Positions 34,016 to 63,804 of a stretch of DNA of 64,000 nucleotides are shown one piece after another (the first letter of the stretch is position 1; every line of letters starts with the position of its first letter). A program made the position numbers and the translations under genes. The DNA is from Perognathus longimembris pacificus. Taxonomy: Eukaryota; Chordata; Mammalia; Rodentia; Heteromyidae. The stretch is from NCBI RefSeq assembly GCF_023159225.1, contig NC_063177.1, positions 19,306,673 through 19,370,672 on the forward strand, read 5' to 3'. The notes beneath the pieces are model-generated. The model saw only the letters and a program-made list of their open reading frames with translations, made no database searches and was not told the origin of the DNA.

Positions 34016-35640
34016 TATGTTTTCTGCCTGTCTGTCCTACCTGTCATCACCCTTGGAGGGAAACTTCCTTGAGCTCTAGGTCTAAGGGGGTGGCAGGAGG
34101 GGAACTCTTTGAACAAGTCTCAGTCATAAAATAAGGCTTGGTTGTGAGGGGAGATGTTAGATGAGTGAGCCTAAGCTGGGTAGAAAACAATGGAAGGGAG
34201 AGTGCTGTTTCTTTGGAGAGCCATAATATAGTACAATCATGTCCAGAGAGAGTCTGGACTGATTCTAGTTAGTGTGACTTGCAATCCTAACAAAGCTACT
34301 GCTGTGCCCATCAGTACTGCATTACCTCAATTCTGGATCTCCTTCATGAAGCCAATTCCTTTTCCTCCAGACTTTAGTGAAAGGTATTCTCCAGGCAGTT
34401 CTTCGTGAGGACAGTTTCCTTGCTAGAAAACGATACCAGCGCTGTTTGAGTAAACAAAAGTTTGTATATTAAGATTTTGCCTTGGGTTAGAAAATGTTGC
34501 ATCCACAACTTTCTTCCACAGCACTATATGTAGATGCACCATTCACAGTGTGGCTAAGTAGGATGCCTCCCCAGTACAGTACTCGTCTGCCCTGGTTCCC
34601 ATCTAGTTTTGTCTCTACTATTGGTACCTGTACCTGATGGGCTTCTCAACTCCTTAAAGGCAGAAGCTTTGAATTCCACTCATTGTTAACACGGTCAAGA
34701 ACTGCTGAGCAGGGCTGGGAATATGGCCTAGTGGCAAGAGTGCTTGACTTGTATACATGAAGCCTTGGGTTCGATTCCCCAGCACCATATATATAGAAAA
34801 TGGCCAGAAGTGGTGCTGTGGCTTAAGCAAAGAGAAGCCAAGGACAGTGCTCAAGCCCTGAGTCCAGGGCCCAGGACCGGCAAAAAAAAAAAAACTGCTG
34901 AGCAAACAAGTGCCAAGCCAGATGCTAAACCATTAACTTCTGCTGAGTAATGGGCATCTTTACCTATTTCTACCGCCCACCCCAGAGGCAGATTTCCTCC
35001 TGATGGACAGTAACAAGTTCATTATCTTCCCACTTCCGTCAGAAAGGGAGTGAGGTGGGGCACCACCATAATATCAACAGTCAGGAGGGTTAACTTGGAC
35101 TGCATTTGTAAGGAGTTCCAAGCCAGCCAGACTGGGCTACTACAGTAAAACCCTGTCTGGAAAAATAAAAGTGTGGGGTCCTGAGATTGGGAGACGAGAG
35201 GAAATGATTGAATCCCAACAGATGTAACCAGTTCTACTTTGAATACTGCCACCTCTGGTACAGAAAAGCTACAAGTTAAGGGCTGGGTGATGTGTGAGAA
35301 GGAGAAATTAAAGAAAGGATTGGTTTGTTCAAGGAAAGATGTTTAGGACTGAATTCTTAAACACAAGCCCATTCATGTGGGACTCCTGAAAGGGGAGAGC
35401 CTTTACATACTCACACCTAGAGTAAACAGAGATGTTCATTCAAGCACACGCGTTGGTGGAGACTACAGATGCCTGCACAGCTTGGCGGGACTCGGCCCAA
35501 ACAGGCACTGACACCTACGTGGTTCTTACCCAAACGCACACACGGGATCCAAGGGCATGCACACACCCCAAGGGTGATCCTAAAGCCCGCAGGCACCAGC
35601 AGGCATGCCTATTAGTGACAGATGTCCCTAGCAGGCCTTT
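34016..35640. other. PHF12-DHRS13 intergenic spacer
   Basis: This spacer of about 1.6 kb holds one dimeric ID SINE (34710-34893) and one B1-like fragment (about 35055-35168). The stretch 35400-35640 is rich in CA and ACAC motifs and leads into the CpG island. No gene is visible. Confidence 0.75.
34710..34893 (+). repeat. dimeric ID SINE
   Basis: Flanked by aactgctgagca; module 2 lacks its gtggtagagtgctagcctt part, a small deletion. Confidence 0.8.
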
Positions 35641-35908
35641 GGGAACACGCCTAGAGGGCGCATCTCGGGCCCGGGTGCTCACACTCCCCCTGAAGGTGTT
35701 CGCACAGGCATTCGGCCAGACGCCAGCCTAGGGGGCGCTCGCAGGGCCCACGCACGCACGCGCGCGCACGCGCTCACGCCCACCCCTGCCTGGCCCGCCC
35801 CCGCCCCTTCCCCCTCCCCCGCGAGGCCCTGGCGCGCGCGGCGCCCTTCCAGGCCTCTGCTGGGCGGGGCAGTGAGGCCCGGGGCGGGAAACACGCCGGG
35901 CAGCCGGC

Positions 35909-36035
35909 ATGGAGGCGCTGCTGCTGGGCACCGGACTGCTGCTGGGCGCCTATGTGCTCGTCTACTACAACCTGGTGAAGGCCCCGCCGTGCGGTGGCCT
36001 GGGCAGCCTGCGGGGCCGCACGGCCGTGGTCACGG
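35909..36035 (+). CDS. DHRS13: DHRS13 exon 1: membrane anchor and start of Rossmann fold
   Basis: 127 bases code for residues 1-42 plus one base. They contain the hydrophobic stretch [17 protein letters not shown] and RTAVVT. The donor is ACGG/gtgagc. Confidence 0.97.
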
Positions 36036-39000
36036 GTGAGCGCGAGCGTGTGCAGGCAGCGGCTGGGAGGCCGGGAGGCGGGCGGCGGGCCCCGGCCTCC
36101 GGCCCTCGGCCCTGCGCGCTCACCTGTCTCACCTGCAGGTGCCAACAGCGGCATCGGGAAGATGACGGCGCTGGAACTGGCGCGCCGGGGAGCGCGCGTG
36201 GTGCTGGCGTGCCGCAGCCGCGAGCGCGGGGAGGCGGCCGCCTTCGATCTCCGTCAGGTAAGGGAATGCGGGGACGGGCGGGGCCGCCAGGCAAGAGCAC
36301 TTCGGGACACGAGCACCAGCCGAGCCGCGCGGGGACGCCAGGTCCTGGGAGGAGGAGAGAGCCGCGCGGCTCTCCAAGCGCCCGGGAGAGAGTGCACCGA
36401 GTGCCCTGGTCACACAGGGCAAAGTGAGGAGGAGGGATTCTGAAGGAAGCCATTGCTAGTCTGACATGGTTAAGGATCAGCCAGCGTTAAAGTCAGTGAA
36501 GAGCAACAAGAAAGGGAAGGGCAGAGAGAACAGCCTGAGCAAAGGCCTGGGGGGGGGGGGGGGAGAGTCTAATTTGACAAGCAGGGAAAAATTTAATGGG
36601 ACTGAAATACCAGTTAGGAAGATGAGTGCCAAACTGGAGCCCATCGAGGAGCGTGGACAATAGAGCTCAGGGAAGGATCCTTAACAGGCCATGAATTATC
36701 AGAATAGCCTGGGGTCAGTAAGAGGTCAAGAGGAGACCAAGGAAAAGTCTGTTATAATCGTCATGGTGGTCCACATCTGTTCTCTCAGCAGGAGAATAGG
36801 AGGCAGAAGCAGGAGAATTGTGAGTTCAAAACCTGTGAGTTGTGAGACCAACGTGGTTGGAGACCAACCTGGGTTACCTAGGGAGACAGATTTTTTTTTA
36901 ATCTGAGCCAAGTGCTGGTGACTAATCCTAGCTATTCAGGAGGCTGAGATCTGAGGATCATTGTTCAAAGCCAGCCTGGGCAGGAAATTCTGTGAAACTC
37001 CTATCTCCAATTAACCACCAAAAAACCAGAAATGGAGCTGTGGCTCAAAATAGTAGAGCACTAGCCTTGTACAAAAAGAGAGCAGAGATACCCAAGCCCT
37101 GAGTCCATGCCCTATGACACCCCCTGTTACAGATTTTAGGGTAAGCCCTAATAGGGAGAGGATGATAATAACAGATACCCAGTGTAGAATGCAAACTGAT
37201 CATGGTATTTTACATATGTTAACTCACTTAATACAGCAGGAGTTAAAGATAAGTATTCCTATTATTATTCTCCTTTTATGCAGTAAGATGACTGAGGCCT
37301 CAAGAGGTTAAGGATCTTGCTCAAGGTCACATGATAATAAGGGGCAATCTATACAGTTATTCATTACATCCTAATGCATGGTGTAAAACTTAGTAATAGC
37401 AGCAGAAGGTGCCAAGGGAGAGGAAACCGGAGGGAGGTTCTTGGTGACAATCCCAGCCCTTGCTGATCCACAGGAGAGTGGGAACAATGAGGTCATCTTC
37501 ATGGCCTTGGACTTGGCCAGTCTGACCTCGGTGCGGGCCTTTGCCACTGCCTTCCTGAGCTCTGAGCCACGGCTGGACATCCTCATCCACAATGCCGGTG
37601 AGGGGCAAAAGGCCCTGCAAGGGGTGGGGGGGGGTGCCCAGGAGCAGTCACCACCTCCAGCTGGGACCTACTAGGGATCAGTAGACACTTGGGAAGGATA
37701 CCCCCCTAATGCCGTGTCACACAGGGGGATGCTGAGGCCTGTGGGGCTCCTCCTCATGCCTAGCCTCTGCCCCAGGAATCAGTTCCTGTGGCCGGTCTCG
37801 TGAAACCTTTAACCTGCTACTGCGTGTGAACCACATCGGTCCCTTCCTGCTGACACACCTGCTGCTGCCCCGCCTGAAGATGTGTGCCCCCAGCCGAGTG
37901 GTGGTGGTGTCCTCAGCTGCCCACCGACGCGGACGCTTGGACTTCGCACACCTGGATCAACCAGTAGTAGGCTGGCAGCAGGAGCTGAGGGCATATGCTG
38001 ACAGTAAGCTAGCCAATGTATTGTTTGCCCGGGAGCTCGCCACCCAGCTTGAGGGAACTGGTGTGACCTGCTATGCTGCCCATCCAGGTGAGTGTGGCTC
38101 TGGAGCTGCTCCTGATTCCCCCTCTCCTATTCTTATCCTTTGAATTCCTCAGCCTCCTATTGAGTCCTAGGGCCTCCAAGCAGGAAGAAAGCACGGGCTA
38201 AAGAGAGACCTGTTCCTTGCTGGTCTTGGAACCAAGCTCTTCATGGTTGATTTCTTCCAGTCACTTGACAAGCTCGGATGCTGACCACTGGGTGGGGTTG
38301 GGCAAGAATAAGACCTGGGTTTCTCACCCCCACCAAGCTATGTGTGCTGACGGAACTGACTATAATATAATGATAGGGGCCAAGGGTGTGGTCCAGAGGT
38401 AGAACAAATGTCTAGCATGAGTGAAACTGTCTTCAGTTCCCAGCACCAATAAAAGCATAGAATATCATGGTAGTAATGCAGATAGCTAATCACTATTCAT
38501 TTGAGAAGTACTTACTGAATGCCTTCTACACAGTAGGATTATTCAAGCCACTGGGTATATAACAGTAACCAGAACAAAGACCTTGGGCTAGGGATGTGTA
38601 ACTCAGTGATAAATCTCATGCTTAGCATGGGTGAGACTTTAAGCTCTAGCCCCTACATCCAATGAAAGGAAAGGGAAAAAAAAAAGTCTTTGCCCTCATA
38701 GAGTTGCCCTTTAGCTTAGGGCAGAGGTAGACAGTAAATATACATATAAAATGACAGGAAGAGATAAAATAAGTAAAGAAATATAGAATACTAGGATGTG
38801 CTTTAAAAGAAAACACCAATCAGTGACAGTCAGAGAAAATATTTTAGAAGTTGAACACTACTTCGAAGGTGAAGATAGGACCATTACTTAAGCTAGCCTG
38901 GGCAAAACGTTAGTGAAACTCCATCTCAAACAATAAGCAGCTATACTGGTATCTATCTGTAATTCCAACTACTTGGACAGTCTAGGGAGGGTTTTCATCT

Positions 39001-41379
39001 GAAGCAGGCTCCAGGCAAAAGGATGAGACTCTTCTAGGAAAAAAACAAAACTAAAGCAAAAATGGCAGGGAAAACAATACAAGTGGTAGAGCATTGCCTA
39101 ACAAGCCCAAATGCCCTGAGTTCAAACCCCAGGACTGCACTCACTCAATCAATCCACATTTATATATAAAAGTATTATATTATCTAAGTCAGCTTCTCTA
39201 ACAACCTCATGCCATGAGGTAGTGCTAGATAGGAAAACAAGTGGTTTAACAACATTAGGGTTTGAACCTTCCATTGACAATCCGATAGTTGTGGTACTTC
39301 AAGTGAATTGATCTTTCTGGGCCTCACGTTCCTCAGCCATGAACTGAGGATAATAACAACACAATGAACACAAAGGAAGTAGTAGACGCATTTCACATGT
39401 AATATACTAAAGCAACCCACAGTGAGTTCGCAATCCCTTTTGGATATGACCTTCTTGATAAATCATTCCTCCACATGGGCAAAATTGGGAAATATTGATA
39501 ATGATTTCCCCTACTGAATTTCATATAAATTTGATGAGAAAAACTTGTGCCCTTCCTAGTTGAGACAGTGATACAGCCTATTATATTCTTCTTCTGCAAA
39601 ACCCAGCCAACTTGTTGAATAGACCAAGGATTGATGCCTGCCTTTTCAAGCAGTCTAGGGCAGCTGGCTCAATGGATCCAATTCCTCCATACTTGGAAAG
39701 GTGAGAGGTAGGAAAGAGACCATCAAAAGCAGCTTCAGATAATGAAAGCTCTCCAATCACTGAATGGCTCTATGTGTGCCGAGCTCAGCTTCCCCAAGCC
39801 CTGAGCCCTAAGGTGAATTGTGTTCATGCAGAAGAAGCGACTCGAATCTGAGATTGACCACCCATTGAGCCATGTTCCTAATTTTTACCCAGACTGCCAT
39901 GTGCCTGCGAAGAGAAAGCAGAATGACTGAGAACTCTTTCAGTGGAAGGGTTGGTATTTTTTTTCAACTATTGCTAGTACTGAAGACTTCTCTGACTAGT
40001 TTATTTACATCCTTCCAGAGATAAAAACAAAGGCAAAGATTATTCATGTGTTCAATAAATGTGTATTAAACTGCTGCTCTGGTGATGACAATAAATAAAG
40101 CAAAGATTCTCAAAAAAAAAAAAAAGAAGTTGAACAGAGGCCAGAGGAATTGAAAATTGAGCCATGTGTTTTTCTGGGGAGAAACTTAGAAGATAGAGCA
40201 AAAAGCATGGGCAAAGGCCCTTGAGCAGAAGTTATACTTGAGGAAGCTTCACTTGGTTACAACAGTGAGCTATCAAATAGTAAGACAGGCCATAGAAATG
40301 GGCTGGGTCACGTGGTATTTGAGGGTCTGCCTTAAGCGTTTTAGCTTTTGAGTGAGAAAATTGATGGGTAGACTCATTCTTGCCTTTAAAAGGCAAACGA
40401 TTTATACAATACTAATAGAAACCAGAGGTTTCATACTTGCCTTTAGAGAATAGATTACCCCAGGAGACTGACATCTGCTTTGCCTATATTACTGTACTGT
40501 GCTTTAGAAAATCACTACCTAAGGCCATTAGCAATTATAGTAAGAATAGTAACCACAACTTTTTATTAAACTTTTATTGCAACTTCAGATCCCTAATGCT
40601 CCAAACAGTAGCTTATATACCATAGGTACTTAATATGTGCTGGCTAAACAAAGGAATGGGACTCAAGCTAAAAGAAAAGATGGGGAGAGATTTAAGAGGC
40701 TGGGGACACAGTGTGACCAAAATCTGGGAAATGGGAAGGAAGAAGTAACTTGGGTGGAGGAGAAGAGACTTTTATAGGAAGTGAGCAAAGTTACCTTGTG
40801 GGGGAAGAATACTTGGTAGATATTGCCCTAACTTCCCTAGAGCCAGATTCTGTCCAGGTCTAACCCTGTTCCTGCTGCTTGTATCCTGTACCTTCACCCA
40901 TCTTCCTCCCCAACTTTCTGTCTACAGGGCCTGTGAATTCAGAGCTGTTCCTGCGTCATGTTCCGGGATGGCTGCGCCCCCTTTTGTGCCCACTGGCTTG
41001 GCTAGTGCTGCGGACACCCAGAGGGGGTGCCCAGACACCCCTGTACTGTGCTCTTCAGGATGGCATTGAGCCCCTTAGTGGCAGATACTTTGCCAACTGC
41101 CATGTGGAAGAGGTGCCTCCAGCTGCCCGAGATGACCGGGTAGCCCACCGGCTATGGGAGGCCAGCAAGAGGCTGGCAGGCCTTGGGCCTGGGGAGGATG
41201 ATGACCTCAATGAAGAGCCCCAGCCTGAGGATCCAGGGGCCCCATCTCCTATGAGCACCACCCACCCTGAAGAGTTTCCAGTTTCTGAACCTTTCCCTGG
41301 CACTCAGAGTTCACCAGACTTGTCTAAATTGACACACCGAATTCAGGCTAAAGCTGAGCCTGTGCTCCAAAGCTCCTAA
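35909..41379 (+). CDS. DHRS13: dehydrogenase/reductase SDR family member 13, five exons, 377 aa
   Basis: DHRS13 is a short-chain dehydrogenase/reductase of the retinol-dehydrogenase-like (SDR7C) group; its physiological substrate is not settled. The five exons total 1134 bases, giving 377 residues, the family length. Residues 2-21 form a hydrophobic N-terminal anchor. The NAD(P)-binding motif is T42-G-A-N-S-G-I-G49, the NAG motif is at 122-124, and the catalytic residues are N142, S170, Y197 and K201 (YADSK). The C-terminal 80 or so residues are acidic and Ser/Pro-rich, outside the SDR fold. The ATG has G at -3 and +4. Intron 4 is 2.8 kb and holds a retroposed insert. The gene ends just upstream of FLOT2 on the same strand. 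Identity is very secure. Confidence 0.98.
36139..36257 (+). CDS. DHRS13: DHRS13 exon 2: glycine motif
   Basis: 119 bases code for residues 43-82. They complete TGANSGIG and continue with [19 protein letters not shown], the second strand of the cofactor site. The intron before it is only 103 bases. Confidence 0.97.
36258..37473 (+). other. DHRS13: DHRS13 intron 2
   Basis: It starts inside the CpG island, has a run of G at about 36550-36564, then a B1-like fragment (about 36765-36895), a B1/ID composite SINE (about 36903-37125), and a reverse-oriented MIR (about 37195-37345). Confidence 0.75.
37195..37345 (-). repeat. MIR element (antisense)
   Basis: Read on the minus strand it follows the MIR pattern: the plus strand shows gaggcctcaagaggttaag and caaggtcacatgat, the complement of the MIR core. 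Confidence 0.7.
37474..37597 (+). CDS. DHRS13: DHRS13 exon 3: DLAS and NAG motifs
   Basis: 124 bases code for residues 83-123 ([20 protein letters not shown] to LDILIHNA). The Asp of LDLAS contacts adenine in this family. The donor is GCCG/gtgagg. Confidence 0.97.
37776..38087 (+). CDS. DHRS13: DHRS13 exon 4: catalytic Asn, Ser, Tyr, Lys
   Basis: 312 bases code for residues 124-227. VNHIG (N142), VVVVSSAAH (S170) and AYADSKLA (Y197, K201) are all present, so the active site is intact. It ends at CATCCAG/gtgagt within the AAHPG motif. Confidence 0.98.
38846..38857 (+). repeat. target-site duplication, left copy
   Basis: AGAAGTTGAACA, identical to 40124-40135 after the poly(A) tail. Confidence 0.8.
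38858..40123 (+). pseudogene. retroposed transcript copy with poly(A) tail, in DHRS13 intron 4
   Basis: The block ends with overlapping AATAAA signals (40090-40099) and a run of 13 A's (40112-40124). It is bounded by a perfect 12-base direct repeat, AGAAGTTGAACA, at 38846-38857 and 40124-40135. The target reads TT/AGAA, a known L1-endonuclease variant. The sequence either side rejoins into one old repeat-like sequence. The insert itself contains B1/ID-like and MIR-like segments and no long reading frame, so the source was probably a non-coding RNA or a 3' UTR. I do not recognise the parent transcript. Confidence 0.75.
40124..40135 (+). repeat. target-site duplication, right copy
   Basis: AGAAGTTGAACA, identical to 38846-38857. 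The first A may also belong to the poly(A) run. Confidence 0.8.
40928..41379 (+). CDS. DHRS13: DHRS13 exon 5: C-terminal part
   Basis: 452 bases code for residues 228-377 and TAA (41377-41379). [20 protein letters not shown] begins the exon, and [10 protein letters not shown] and SGRYFANC are typical of the SDR7C group. The tail is acidic and ends AEPVLQSS. Confidence 0.97.
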
Positions 41380-42015
41380 CATCCAGGCTTGGATGCTTCC
41401 TGTAGCACTTTGTGACCCCTAAAAACCGTAGCTGTGTGCTAGGCCATGCCCCTGGTACCCAGGGGTTGCCATTTTTACCTCTGATTACTTTCTGCGGTCT
41501 CTAGATATATGTTTTTTCACTGGTGAGATAAATAATGGGTAACAACTCCTTCCCAAGAGAGTAACCTCAAATTTAGGGACACTGTACTGCTCAGGAATTT
41601 GAATTCCAGACTTCCATGCCCCTCCTGGGTTGGCTGTGATAAAAGCTCTGGGGCAGGGGCAGGGAATTTGTGATTTGAAGCAGAATCAACCATGAGCATC
41701 GCTGAACTGAGCCCTTTGCAACCCATCCAGCCAGGTAGTGAAGTTACTCCTTCCCCCTCCTCCCCCGCCCCCCCCCCCATTCCTCAAAGGTGGCAGTCAG
41801 CTCTGGAGGGAAGGACTCAGCCCCAGGGGTGGGGAGAAGAGCCGGGGACTGAGATTTGAACCTGGGAAGTCTGACGCCAGGGCCCGCCCGCTGTGCAGTG
41901 AGTGCTGGGAAGTGAGGCGGCTCTGGGCAGTTGGGGATGGGCAGGGGGTGGGTGGCGGGTGCCTTCCGGGGTGTTGGAGGGCTGGGGCCCCGTGCAATAA
42001 AGCGCGCTGCCTGCC
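41380..42015 (+). other. DHRS13: DHRS13 3' untranslated region
   Basis: It follows TAA and has no SINE. The first clear AATAAA is at 41996, so the 3' UTR of about 620 bases runs into the FLOT2 CpG island. A C-run lies at 41768-41779. Confidence 0.65.
41996..42001 (+). terminator. DHRS13: DHRS13 poly(A) signal AATAAA
   Basis: This is the only canonical hexamer I see between the DHRS13 stop and the FLOT2 ATG. It sits 240 bases before that ATG, inside GC-rich sequence. Confidence 0.65.
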
Positions 42016-42071
42016 ACGGTCCGCCCGGGCTCGGCCTCTCTCTGCTCGCCGGCCCCGCCCTGCGCCGCCGC

Positions 42072-42079
42072 ACTTCCGG
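42072..42079 (+). promoter_or_regulatory. FLOT2: ETS/GABP-type motif ACTTCCGG
   Basis: Exact core of the GABP/ETS site in the CpG island, about 160 bases before the ATG. Such sites are common near housekeeping start sites. Confidence 0.5.
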
Positions 42080-42235
42080 CGGGGCTGCGACCGCGGAGGG
42101 GCGCGCACGGGCGGGCGGGCGGCCGGCCTCTGGGGGTGGCGGGATCGACTGGGCGCGGCCGGCGCTGCGGACCCGCTGCTGCCGCCGCCGCTGTCCTGGT
42201 CCGTGTGGCCCGAGGGCCTGCGTTCCGCCGGCGAC

Positions 42236-60803
<18,568 letters not shown>

Positions 60804-60966
60804 GGCTCCTGCACACCCATGCCCTTCAGCAGCTGCCCACCCTTTTCTCCAGCGCCCGTTTTAATACCACAGGGACAACGGCAACGTTACTGACTCTGGT
60901 GCCTTATTTTATAGGGACCAGAAGTGCTGCGTGTTCAGGCCATCTCTGGCTGCCTTCCCTTCTCTC

Positions 60967-60967
60967 C

Positions 60968-61008
<41 letters not shown>
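60967..61008 (+). repeat. FLOT2: (CTGT)n microsatellite in FLOT2 3' UTR
   Basis: About ten tandem CTGT units; on the RNA this is a CUGU run. Confidence 0.9.
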
Positions 61009-62038
61009 TTCTGTCTCTCCTCTCCTCTAGACACTCTCACTTTCACTGCCACATTCATCTACTTCATGCCTTCTACCCCATGTCCCTATGTGTTTATTCT
61101 TCAGGCTGTTTCTTTTCTTCCCCCCCTACACATATTACATAGTCTAAGCTAAAGATATATATTATAACCACTGTCTGTCTGTGAGGAGTAGCTCTGCTGC
61201 TCCTCAGAATCCTGGTGCCTTGAAGTTTTCCATGTATCCGTGTATTCTCCCTACAGCCCTGGTCAGAGCTCAGCATGGGTTCAGGGTTCTGGGTAGAAGA
61301 GCCACTCTCCCTTCTCCTGGCCTGGTCTTCCCAGCCCTCCAGGAAGCCCACAGCCCACCCACTCCTGTCCCTGGAGGCCTGAGTAGCCATGGCCTGCAGG
61401 GCCTAGGGACCTTGACCTTTACTTCATCCCTCCCAAAGCCTAGACCTCTACACCCTGTCCTTCTCTGCCCTGCCCCAGAGGCACAGAGGCAAGGCTTCCT
61501 GTCTAAAGCAGCTCCCTCGGTTTACTACTGCCTTCGGAGGCCTTGCCTGTGCTCAGGGAAGTCCCTTCATTGGCATGTCCCTGCAAGGTGGGTAGGATCT
61601 TGCTCCTAACAATCCTAAGCCTTTCTGGGGTCAAGGTCTAGTCCTGTTGGGGACAGGAAAGTGTATAGACCCTCTTCTTGCTAAGTACTGTGCTATCTTG
61701 GGCATGGGACTCTTCTACTGGGCAGGACTATGCCAACCCTGTGCAGAATCAAGTGCCGTAGACTGGCCAAACCCCACTCTCCTTGTGCCATCTTTCTTCC
61801 TGGCCAGAGTTATGGGGTTCCAGCCATGGGAAGCAGTTTATGCTTCTGTCTTCAGTACTAATGGGGGCAGAGGAGCCCAGAGTCCAAACATCCTAGCAGG
61901 GGTACTATGGGCATCCCACAGTCCCAGTCCCCACCCCTGGCCCTGCCCCAGCCTGTGTAGCTGTTCTGCATGTGGATGCTGCATGTCTGGTCTGGGGCTT
62001 GGATGTTGCACTGCCCCACTGCCTGTCCCCTCTAGGAA

Positions 62039-62044
62039 AATAAA
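62039..62044 (+). terminator. FLOT2: FLOT2 poly(A) signal AATAAA
   Basis: Canonical hexamer, followed within 25 bases by GT-rich sequence (gagttgtgtattctctgag). Confidence 0.8.
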
Positions 62045-62489
62045 GTTCTCTTATGCCTAGCCCCTGAGTTGTGTATTCTCTGAGGGGAGAATCTGGGAAC
62101 CAAGAGCCAAGGTCCTTCACCCTTTCACCTCTTTCAGCATCAAGGGGCTGGGCTTAGTTGTTCTTCCTTATAATAGCCACTGGGGGGCACCAGCACACTG
62201 ACCTTGCCCTAGGAACAGCCTGGGGCACAGCAAGTCTTGACGTTGGCACTGAGGCCAGACTTGAAACCTGCCAGAAGGTGGAGTGGGCCACTGGGTTTAT
62301 GACATCTGTGGGCCATTCCTGAGCCCTTCTCAAAAATGAAGCCTACCTGTTGGCCTCAAGAGCATGAATTATGAAATCAAGATGCTTGGATTTCATCTGT
62401 TGGTTATTACTTGTATTATCTCGGGTAACTTCTTCTTCCTGAGCCTCAATACTCTTATCCGTCTTACAAATGTATCTATATAGCTATTT

Positions 62490-62565
62490 TTGCATAGCTG
62501 GGGATCAGATCCAAGGCCTTGCTATACCAGGCAAGCACCCTGCCACCAAACTGCATCCACAGTCC
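62490..62565 (-). repeat. ID-like fragment
   Basis: gctggggatcagatccaagg and aggcaagcaccctgccacca. Confidence 0.5.
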
Positions 62566-63009
62566 TTGGTTATTGTTTTTGAGTGGCACTAGGGTTTGAA
62601 CTCAGGGGCTCACTGTTGGTAGCTAAGCACTCTACTGCTAAGCCATGCTTCCGCCCCTGGTCCTTTGTTTTCTGAGACAGGGTTTTACAATCCTATTGAG
62701 ATCTCAGGAATGTACTACCATGCCAAGATTGTGTGTGTACATGTGTGCACATGCACACGCATGTGTCAATAGGCACTCTACCACTAAAGCTACATCCGTA
62801 GCTTCTATTTGATAAATGTACCAGTTATCCTTTTACAGACTAAGGAAACCGCAGTAGTAAATGAGCCTACTTTTTTAGAGTTTACATTCAGTTTGAAACT
62901 ATGTAAGAAAAATTTAATAGTTATTTTTATTTTTTTAACCTTTTTCTTTATTGTCAAAGTGGGTTACAGATTCATATGTAAGGCAGTGAGTACATTTCTT
63001 TTCTTTCTT

Positions 63010-63232
63010 TCTTTCTTTTTTTTTTTTTTTTTTTTTTTTTGCCAGTCCTGGGCCTTGAACTCAGGGCCTAAGCACTGTCCCTGGCTTCCTTTTTGCTCAA
63101 GGCTACATTCTGCTACTTGAGCCACAGCGCCACTTCTGGCCGTTTTTCTATATATGTGGTGCTGAGGAATCGAACCTAGGGTTTCATGTATACAAGGCAA
63201 GCATTCTTGCCACTAGGCTATATTCCCAGCCC
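63010..63232 (-). repeat. dimeric ID SINE
   Basis: Long T-run, gccagtcctgggccttgaac, end tatattcccagccc. Confidence 0.85.
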
Positions 63233-63339
63233 TATATAGTTTTTTAAGTAGATTGCAAAGAAGAAAGTAAAGCAAGGAAAGGAAGAGTAATTTTTGGAGG
63301 ATGCTAGGACTTTTAAGTGTTCCAAAAGGATGTGGCTGA

Positions 63340-63540
63340 ATGAGGCTGGGAATGTGGCTTAGTTGTAGAGTGATTGCCTAGCATGCACAAAACCCAGGGT
63401 TCAATTCCTCAGCACCACATGAACAGAAGAAGCAGGAAGTAGAGCTGCTGCTCAAGTGGTAGAGTGCTAGTCCTGAGCAAAAAGAAGCCAGAGACACTGC
63501 TCAGGCCCTGAGTCCAAGCCTCAGGACTGGTGGGGGAGGG
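63340..63540 (+). repeat. dimeric ID SINE
   Basis: gaggctgggaatgtggctta to cctcaggactgg and a G-run. Confidence 0.8.
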
Positions 63541-63649
63541 GGGACGGATGTGGCTGAGAAGATAACAGAGTGACCAAAGAGCCATGCAAACGCCTGAATA
63601 ATGAGCTTTCCATTCAGCCCATGGTTCAATCACAGAATAGTAAAGTCAA

Positions 63650-63735
63650 GCTGGGAATGTGGCTTAGTGGTAAAGTGCTTGCCATCATGAGGCCCTGGAT
63701 TCAATTCCTTCATACCACATAAAACAATAAAATAA
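63650..63735 (+). repeat. ID monomer
   Basis: agctgggaatgtggcttagt to attccttcataccacat. Confidence 0.65.
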
Positions 63736-63804
63736 AGTTTTTAATTGCAGGCCAGGAAATAGGGAGTATAACTTAAAAAAAAACAAACACAAAAGACCAA
63801 ATTT

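Larger units (their letters stand above)
35640..36270 (+). promoter_or_regulatory. DHRS13: DHRS13 CpG-island promoter
   Basis: GC content and CpG density rise sharply here. GC boxes are visible at about 35793-35806, 35861-35870 and 35881-35888, all just upstream of the ATG at 35909. No TATA box is seen, which suits a dispersed-start housekeeping promoter. The exact start site cannot be read from sequence alone. Confidence 0.75.
60804..62062 (+). other. FLOT2: FLOT2 3' untranslated region
   Basis: About 1.25 kb from the TGA to just past the AATAAA at 62039. It holds a CTGT tetranucleotide repeat and no SINE. Confidence 0.8.

Noticed and set aside
35965..36453. 162-residue minus-strand open frame over DHRS13 exons 1-2
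   Set aside because: Same cause: CpG-island composition, shadowing the real coding exons.
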